From Membranipora membranacea (taxonomy: Eukaryota; Bryozoa; Gymnolaemata; Cheilostomatida; Membraniporidae), in NCBI GenBank assembly GCA_914767715.1, contig OU612066.1:13461001-13521000 (forward strand): a stretch of DNA of 60,000 nucleotides. The letters are read 5' to 3'. The translations under genes and the position numbers were made by a program. Below the pieces are notes generated by a model. The model worked only from the letters and a program-made list of their open reading frames with translations, did not search any database and was not told the DNA's origin. This document shows, one piece after another, positions 47,820 through 57,189 of the stretch (the first letter of the stretch is position 1; every line of letters starts with the position of its first letter).

Positions 47820-50800
47820 ATGCTTTTTTTCGGCCAGATCAAAAAATAGATTTGCTTCTAACTAACCTCATAAGGAGGAGCAACTCCTGCTCATCTCGAA
47901 TCTGCAGACCGTTTGGCTCTGCGGCTTTTCGTTCTCCGTCAGCGTCCGCTTTAATTAGGGCCACTTTTGCTATAAAAAAACATGCCAAACGGCAGCACCG
48001 AAAAATTAAATCTCTGTTGGGTTCTTATCAAACTCCAACCAGTTCAAGCTCTTATTGCCCTCATTCAACAAGTCGAATATTTGAATCCTCTGATTGACAG
48101 GGGGGTCACAACGCTGACTTGAAAATCCAAAAATTATACCAAGGGAGGGTATCATGCTTTTTTTTCGGCCAGATCAAAGAATAGATTTGCTTCTTACTAA
48201 CCTCATAAGGAGGAGCAACTCCTGCTCATCTCGAATCTGCAGACCGTTTGGCTCTGCGGCTTTTTGTTCTCCGTCAGCGTCCGTTTTAATTAGGGCCACT
48301 TTTGCTATAAAAAAACATGCCAAACGGCAGCATCGGAAAACTAAATCTCTGTTGGATACTTATCAAACTCCGACCAGTTCAAGCTCTTATTGCCCTCATT
48401 CAAAACGCCTAATATTTGAATCCTCGGCTTAACAGGGGGGTCACAACGCTGACTTGAAAATCAAAAAAATTATACCAAGGGAGGGTATCATGCTTTTTTT
48501 TCGGCCAAATCAAAAAATAGATTTGATTCTAACTAACCTCATAAGGAGGAGCAACTCCTGCTCATCTCGAATCTGCAGACCGTTTGGCTCTGCGGCTTTT
48601 TGTTCTCCGTCAGCTTCCGTTTTAATTAGGGCCACTTTTGCTATAAAAAAACATGCCAAACCGCAGCATCGGAAAATTAAATCTCTGTTGGATACTTATC
48701 AAACTCAGACCAGTTCAAGCTCTTATTGCCCTCATTCAACACGCCGAATATTTGAATCCTCGGCTTAACAGGGGGGTCGCAACGCTGACTTGAAAATCCA
48801 AAAGTTATACCAAGGGAGGGTATCATGCTTTTTTTTCAGCCAGATCAAAAAATAGATTTGCTTCTAATTAACTTCATAAGGAGGAGCAACTCCTGCTCAT
48901 CTCGAATCTGCAGACCGTTTGGCTCTGCGGCTTTTCGTTCTCCGTCAGCGTCCGTTTTAATTAGGGCCACTTTTGCTATAAAAAAACATGCCAAACGGCA
49001 GCATCGAAAAATTAAATCTCTGTTGGATTCTTATCAAACTCCAACCAGTTCAAGCTCTTATTGCCCTCATTCAACACGCCGAATATTTGAATCCTCTGAT
49101 TGACAGGGGGTCACAACGCTGACTTGAAAATCCAAAAATTATACCAAGGGAGGGTATCATGCTTTTTTTTCGGCCAGACCAAAAAATAGAATTGCTTCTA
49201 ACTAACCTCATAAGGAGGAGCAACTCCTGCTCATCTCGAATCTGCAGACCGTTTGGCTCCGCGGCTTCTCGTTCTCCGTCAGCGTCCGTTTTAATTAGGG
49301 CCACTTTTGCTATAAACAAACATGCCAAATGGCAGCATCGAAAAATTAAATCTCTGTTGGATACTTATCAAACTCCGACCAGTTCAAGCTCTTATTGCCC
49401 TCATTCAACACGGCGAATATTGGAATCCTCGGATTAACAGGGGGGTCACAACGCTGACTTGAGAATAAAAAAATTATACCAAGAGTGGTATCATGCTTTT
49501 TTTTCGGCCAGATCAAAAAATAGATTTGCTTCTAACTAACCTCATAAGGAGGAGCAACTCCTGCTCATCTCGAGTCTGCAGACCGTTTGGCTCTGCGTCT
49601 TTTCGTTCTACGTCAGCGTCCGTTTTAATTAGGGCCACTTTTGCTATGACAAAACATGCCAAACAGCAGCATCGAAAAATTAAATCTGTGTTGGATTCTT
49701 ATCAAACTCCGACCAGTTCAAGCTCTTATTGCCCTCATTCAACACGCCGAATATTGGAATCCTCGGATTAACAGGGGGGTCACAACGCTGACTTGAAAAT
49801 CCAAAAATTATACCAAGGGAGGGTATCATGCTTTTTTTTCGGCCAGATCAAAAAATAGATTTGCTTCTAACTAACCTCATAAGGAGAAGCAACTCCTGCT
49901 CATCTCGAATCTGCAGACCGTTTGGCTCTGCGGCTTTTCGTTCTTCGTCGGCGTTCGTTTTAATTAGGGCCACTTTTGCTATAGAAACACATGCCAAACG
50001 GCAGCATCGAAAAATTAAATCTCTGTTGGATTCTTATCAAACTCCGACCAGTTCAAGCTCTTATTGCCCTCATTTAACACGGCGAATATTGGAATCCTCG
50101 GATTAACAGGGGGGTCACAACGCTGACTTGAAAATCAAAAAATTATACCAAGAGTGGTATCATGCTTTTTTTTCGGCCAGATCAAAAAATAGATTTGCTT
50201 CTAACTAACCTCATAAGGAGGTGCAACTCCTGCTCATCTCGAATCTGCAGACTGTTTGGCTCTGCGGCTTTTCGTTCTCCGTCAGCGTCCGTTTTAATTA
50301 GGGCCACTTTTGCTATACAAAAACATGCCAAACGGCAGCATCGAAAAATTAAATCTGTGTTGGATTCTTATCAAACTCCGACCAGTTCAAGCTCTTATTG
50401 CCCTCATTCAACACGCCGAATATTGGAATCCTTGGATTAACAGGGGGGTCACAACGCTGACTTGAAAATCCAAAAATTATACCAAGGGAGGGTATCACGC
50501 TTTTTTTTCGGCCAGATCAAAAAATAGATTTGCTTCTAACTAACCTCATAAGGAGGAGCAACTCCTGCTCATCTCGAATCTGCAGACCGTTTCGCTCTGC
50601 GGCTTTTCGTTCTCCGTCGGCGTTCGTTTTAATTAGGGCCACTTTTGCTATAGAAACACATGCCAAACGGCAGCATCGAAAAATTAAATCTCTGTTGGAT
50701 TCTTATCAAACTCCGACCAGTTCAAGCTCTTATTGCCCTCATTCAACACGGCGAATATTGGAATCCTCGGATTAAGAGGGGGGTCACAACGCTGACTTGA

Positions 50801-52839
50801 AAATCAAAAAATTATACCAAGGGAGGGTATCATGCTTTTTTTTCGGCCAGATCAAAAGATAGATTTGCTTCTAACTAACCTCATAAGGAGGAGCAACTCC
50901 AGCTCATCTCGAATCTGCAGAACGTTTGGCTCTGCGGCTTTTCGTTCTCCGTCAGCGTCCGTTTTAATTAGGGCCACTTTTGCTATAAAAAAACATGCCA
51001 AACAGCAGCATCAAAAATTAAATCTTTGTTGGATTCTTATCAAACTTTGACCAGTTCAAGCTCTTCTTGCCCTCATTCAACACCCCGAATATTGGAATCC
51101 CCGGATTAACAGGGGGGTCACAACGCTGACTTGAAAATCCAAAAATTATACCAAGGGAGGGTATCATGCTTTTTTTTCGGCCAGATCAAAAAATAGATTT
51201 GCTTCTAACTAACCTCATAAGGAGGAGCAACTCCTGCTCATCTCGAAACTGCAGACCGTTTGGCTCTGCGGCTTTTCGTTCTCCGTCAGCGTCCGTTTTA
51301 ATTAGGGCCACTTTTGCTATAAAAAAAACATGCCAAACAGCAGCATCGAAAAATTAAATCTCTGTTGGATTCTTATCAAACTCCGACCAGTTCAAGCTCT
51401 TATTGCCGTCATTCAACACGCCGAATATTGGAATCCTCGGATTAACAGGGGGGTCACAACGCTGACTTGAAAATCCAAAAATTATACCAAGGGAGGGTAT
51501 CATGCTTTTTTTTCGGCCAGATCAAAAAATAGATTTGCTTCTAACTAACCTCATAAGGAGTAGCAACTCCTGCTCATCTCGAATCTGCAGACCGTTTGGC
51601 TCTGCGGCTTTTCGTTCTCCGTCGGCGTTCGTTTTAATTAGGGCCACTTTTGCTATAGAAACACATGCCAAACGGCAGCATCGAAAAATTAAATCTCTGT
51701 TGGATTCTTATCAAACTCCGACCAGTTCAAGCTCTTATTGCCCTCATTTAACACGGCGAATATTGGAATCCTCGGATTAACAGGGGGGTCACAACGCTGA
51801 CTTGAAAATCAAAAAATTATACCAAGAGTGGTATCATGCTTTTTTTTCGGCCAGATCAAAAAATAGATTTGCTTCTAACTAACCTCATAAGGAGGTGCAA
51901 CTCCTGCTCATCTCGAATCTGCAGACTGTTTGGCTCTGCGGCTTTTCGTTCTCCGTCAGCGTCCGTTTTAATTAGGGCCACTTTTGCTATACAAAAACAT
52001 GCCAAACGGCAGCATCGAAAAATTAAATCTGTGTTGGATTCTTATCAAACTCCGACCAGTTCAAGCTCTTATTGCCCTCATTCAACACGCCGAATATTGG
52101 AATCCGTGGATTAACAGGGGGGTCACAACGCTGACTTGAAAATCCAAAAATTATACCAAGGGAGGGTATCACGCTTTTTTTTCGGCCAGATCATAAAATA
52201 GATTTGCTTCTAACTAACCTCATAAGGAGGAGCAACTCCTGCTCATCTCGAATCTGCAGACCGTTTCGCTCTGCGGCTTTTCGTTCTCTGTCGGCGTTCG
52301 TTTTAATTAGGGCCACTTTTGCTATAGAAACACATGCCAAACGGCAGCATCGAAAAATTAAATCTCTGTTGGATTCTTATCAAACTCCGACCAGTTCAAG
52401 CTCTTATTGCCCTCATTTAACACGGCGAATATTGGAATCCTCGGATTAACAGGGGGGTCACAACGCTGACTTGAAAATCAAAAAATTATACCAAGAGTGG
52501 TATCATGCTTTTTTTTCGGCCAGATCAAAAAATAGATTTGCTTCTAACTAACCTCATAAGGAGGTGCAACTCCTGCTCATCTCGAATCTGCAGACTGTTT
52601 GGCTCTGCGGCTTTTCGTTCTCCGTCAGCGTCCGTTTTAATTAGGGCCACTTTTGCTATAAAAAAACATGCCGAACGGCAGCATCGAAAACTTAAATCTC
52701 TGTTGGATTCTTATCAAACTCCGACCAGTTCAAGCTCTTATTGCCCTCATTCAACACGCCGAATATTGGAATCCTCGGATTAACAGGGGGGTCACAACGC
52801 TGACTTGAAAATCCAAAAATTATACCAAGGGAGGGTATC
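47820..52839 (+). repeat. Domain E block 4: 15 monomers of different composition, 5,020 bp
   Basis: Monomers start at 47820, 48154, 48490, 48825, 49159, 49493, 49828, 50162, 50497, 50832, 51166, 51502, 51836, 52171 and 52505. Class order is a b c d e/g-hybrid h i l m n o k l m l. It has the same monomer number as block 2, but from the fifth monomer on the content differs. Classes m (ATG replaced by ACG, GTTTCGCTC), n (CTCCAGCTC, CAGAACGTTTGG) and o (CTCGAAACTGCAG) appear here first. The 15-monomer length of the two blocks is therefore partly coincidence. Confidence 0.83.
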
Positions 52840-55800
52840 ATGCTTTTTTTCGGCCAGATCAAAAAATAGATTTGCTTCTAACTAACCTCATAAGGAGGAG
52901 CAACTCCTGCTCATCTCGAATCTGCAGACCGTTTGGCTCTGCGGCTTTTCGTTCTCCGTCAGCGTCCGCTTTAATTAGGGCCACTTTTGCTATAAAAAAA
53001 CATGCCAAACGGCAGCACCGAAAAATTAAATCTCTGTTGGATTCTTATCAAACTCCAACCAGTTCAAGCTCTTATTGCCCTCATTCAACAAGTCGAATAT
53101 TTGAATCCTCTGATTGACAGGGGGGTCACAACGCTGACTTGAAAATCCAAAAATTATACCAAGGGAGGGTATCATGCTTTTTTTTCGGCCAGATCAAAGA
53201 ATAGATTTGCTTCTTACTAACCTCATAAGGAGGAGCAACTCCTGCTCATCTCGAATCTGCAGACCGTTTGGCTCTGCGGCTTTTTGTTCTCCGTCAGCGT
53301 CCGTTTTAATTAGGGCCACTTTTGCTATAAAAAAACATGCCAAACGGCAGCATCGGAAAACTAAATCTCTGTTGGATACTTATCAAACTCCGACCAGTTC
53401 AAGCTCTTATTGCCCTCATTCAAAACGCCTAATATTTGAATCCTCGGCTTAACAGGGGGGTCACAACGCTGACTTGAAAATCCAAAAATTATACCAAGGG
53501 AGGGTATCATGCTTTTTTTTCGGCCAAATCAAAAAATAGATTTGATTCTAACTAACCTCATAAGGAGGAGCAACTCCTGCTCATCTCGAATCTGCAGACC
53601 GTTTGGCTCTGCGGCATTTTGTTCTCCGTCAGCTTCCGTTTTAATTAGGGCCACTTTTGCTATAAAAAAACATGCCAAACCGCAGCATCGGAAAATTAAA
53701 TCTCTGTTGGATACTTATCAAACTCAGACCAGTTCAAGCTCTTATTGCCCTCATTCAACACGCCGAATATTTGAATCCTCGGCTTAACAGGGGGGTCGCA
53801 ACGCTGACTTGAAAATCCAAAAGTTATACCAAGGGAGGGTATCATGCTTTTTTTTCAGCCAGATCAAAAAATAGATTTGCTTCTAATTAACTTCATAAGG
53901 AGGAGCAACTCCTGCTCATCTCGAATCTGCAGACCGTTTGGCTCTGCGGCTTTTCGTTCTCCGTCAGCGTCCGTTTTAATTAGGGCCACTTTTGCTATAA
54001 AAAAACATGCCAAACGGCAGCATCGAAAAATTAAATCTCTGTTGGATTCTTATCAAACTCCAACCAGTTCAAGCTCTTATTGCCCTCATTCAACACGCCG
54101 AATATTTGAATCCTCTGATTGACAGGGGGTCACAACGCTGACTTGAAAATCCAAAAATTATACCAAGGGAGGGTATCATGCTTTTTTTTCGGCCAGACCA
54201 AAAAATAGAATTGCTTCTAACTAACCTCATAAGGAGGAGCAACTCCTGCTCATCTCGAATCTGCAGACCGTTTGGCTCCGCGGCTTCTCGTTCTCCGTCA
54301 GCGTCCGTTTTAATTAGGGCCACTTTTGCTATAAACAAACATGCCAAATGGCAGCATCGAAAAATTAAATCTCTGTTGGATACTTATCAAACTCCGACCA
54401 GTTCAAGCTCTTATTGCCCTCATTCAACACGCCGAATATTTGAATCCTCTGATTAACAGGGGGGTCACAACGCTGACTTGAAAATCCAAAAATTATACCA
54501 AGGGAGGGTATCATGCTTTTTTTTCGGCCAGACCAAAAAATAGATTTGCTTCTAACTAACCTCATAAGGAGGAGCAACTCCTGCTCATCTCGAATCTGCA
54601 GACCGTTTGGCTCTGCGGCTTTTCGTTCTCCGTCAGCGTCCGTTTTAATTAGGGCCACTTTTGCTATAAAAAAACATGCCAAATGGCAGCATCGAAAAAT
54701 TAAATCTCTGTTGGATTCTTATCAAACTCCGACCAGTTCAAGCTCTTATTGCCCTCATTCAACACGCCGAATATTGAAATCCTCGGATTAACAGGGGGGT
54801 CACAACGCTGACTTGAAAATCCAAAAATTATACCAAGGGAGGGTATCATGCTTTTTTTTCGGCCAGATCAAAAAATATATTTGCTTCTAACTAACCTCAT
54901 AAGGAGGAGCAACTCCTGCTCATCTCGAATCTGCAGACCGTTTGGCTCTGCGGCTTTTCGTTCTCCGTCGGCGTTCGTTTTAATTAGGGCCACTTTTGCT
55001 ATAGAAAAACATGCCAAACGGCAGCATCGAAAAATTAAATCTCTGTTGGATTCTTATCAAACTCCGACCAGTTCAAGCTCTTATTGCCCTCATTCAACAC
55101 GGCGAATATTGGAATCCTCGGATTAACAGGGGGGTCACAACGCTGACTTGAGAATAAAAAAATTATACCAAGAGTGGTATCATGCTTTTTTTTCGGCCAG
55201 ATCAAAAAATAGATTTGCTTCTAACTAACCTCATAAGGAGGAGCAACTCCTGCTCATCTCGAGTCTGCAGACCGTTTGGCTCTGCGTCTTTTCGTTCTAC
55301 GTCAGCGTCCGTTTTAATTAGGGCCACTTTTGCTATGACAAAACATGCCAAACAGCAGCATCGAAAAATTAAATCTGTGTTGGATTCTTATCAAACTCCG
55401 ACCAGTTCAAGCTCTTATTGCCCTCATTCAACACGCCGAATATTGGAATCCTCGGATTAACAGGGGGGTCACAACGCTGACTTGAAAATCCAAAAATTAT
55501 ACCAAGGGAGGGTATCATGCTTTTTTTTCGGCCAGATCAAAAAATAGATTTGCTTCTAACTAACCTCATAAGGAGAAGCAACTCCTGCTCATCTCGAATC
55601 TGCAGACCGTTTGGCTCTGCGGCTTTTCGTTCTCCGTCGGCGTTCGTTTTAATTAGGGCCACTTTTGCTATAGAAACACATGCCAAACGGCAGCATCGAA
55701 AAATTAAATCTCTGTTGGATTCTTATCAAACTCCAACCAGTTCAAGCTCTTATTGCCCTCATTCAACACGCCGAATATTTGAATCCTCTGATTGACAGGG

Positions 55801-57189
55801 GGTCACAACGCTGACTTGAAAATCCAAAAATTATACCAAGGGAGGGTATCATGCTTTTTTTTCGGCCAGACCAAAAAATAGAATTGCTTCTAACTAACCT
55901 CATAAGGAGGAGCAACTCCTGCTCATCTCGAATCTGCAGACCGTTTGGCTCCGCGGCTTCTCGTTCTCCGTCAGCGTCCGTTTTAATTAGGGCCACTTTT
56001 GCTATAAACAAACATGCCAAATGGCAGCATCGAAAAATTAAATCTCTGTTGGATACTTATCAAACTCCGACCAGTTCAAGCTCTTATTGCCCTCATTCAA
56101 CACGCCGAATATTTGAATCCTCTGATTAACAGGGGGGTCACAACGCTGACTTGAAAATCCAAAAATTATACCAAGGGAGGGTATCATGCTTTTTTTTCGG
56201 CCAGACCAAAAAATAGATTTGCTTCTAACTAACCTCATAAGGAGGAGCAACTCCTGCTCATCTCGAATCTGCAGACCGTTTGGCTCTGCGGCTTTTCGTT
56301 CTCCGTCAGCGTCCGTTTTAATTAGGGCCACTTTTGCTATAAAAAAACATGCCAAATGGCAGCATCGAAAAATTAAATCTCTGTTGGATTCTTATCAAAC
56401 TCCGACCAGTTCAAGCTCTTATTGCCCTCATTCAACACGCCGAATATTGAAATCCTCGGATTAACAGGGGGGTCACAACGCTGACTTGAAAATCCAAAAA
56501 TTATACCAAGGGAGGGTATCATGCTTTTTTTTCGGCCAGATCAAAAAATAGATTTGCTTCTAACTAATCTCATAAGGAGGAGCAACTCCTGCTCATCTCG
56601 AATCTGCAGACCGTTTGGCTCTGCGGCTTTTCGTTCTCCGTCGGCGTTCGTTTTAATTAGGGCCACTTTTGCTATAGAAAAACATGCCAAACGGCAGCAT
56701 CGAAAAATTAAATCTCTGTTGGATTCTTATCAAACTCCGACCAGTTCAAGCTCTTATTGCCCTCATTCAACACGGCGAATATTGGAATCCTCGGATTAAC
56801 AGGGGGGTCACAACGCTGACTTGAGAATAAAAAAATTATACCAAGAGTGGTATCATGCTTTTTTTTCGGCCAGATCAAAAAATAGATTTGCTTCTAACTA
56901 ACCTCATAAGGAGGAGCAACTCCTGCTCATCTCGTATCTGCAGACCCTTTAGCTCTGCGGCTTTTCGTTCTCCGTCAGCGTCCGTTTTAATTGGGGCCAC
57001 TTTTGCTATAAAAAAACATGCCAAACAGCAGCATCGAAAAAATAAATCTGTGTTGGATTCTTATCAAACTCCGACCAGTTCAAGCTCTTATTGCCCTCAT
57101 TCAACACGCCGAATATTGGAATCCTCGGATTAACAGGGGGGTCACAACGCTGACTTGAAAATCCAAAAATTATACCAAGGGAGGGTATC
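52840..57189 (+). repeat. Domain E block 5: 13 monomers matching block 2
   Basis: Class order is a b c d e f g h i e f g j, with monomers at 52840, 53174, 53509, 53844, 54178, 54513, 54848, 55182, 55517, 55851, 56186, 56521 and 56855. Each lies exactly 11,376 bp from its partner in block 2, so no net indel has accumulated. Differences are few: for example ATAAAAGAAC versus ATAAAAAAAC (41798/53174 pair), GGATTTTC versus GGCTTTTC (42468/53844 pair) and the end of the class g monomer (43472/54848 pair). Confidence 0.9.
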
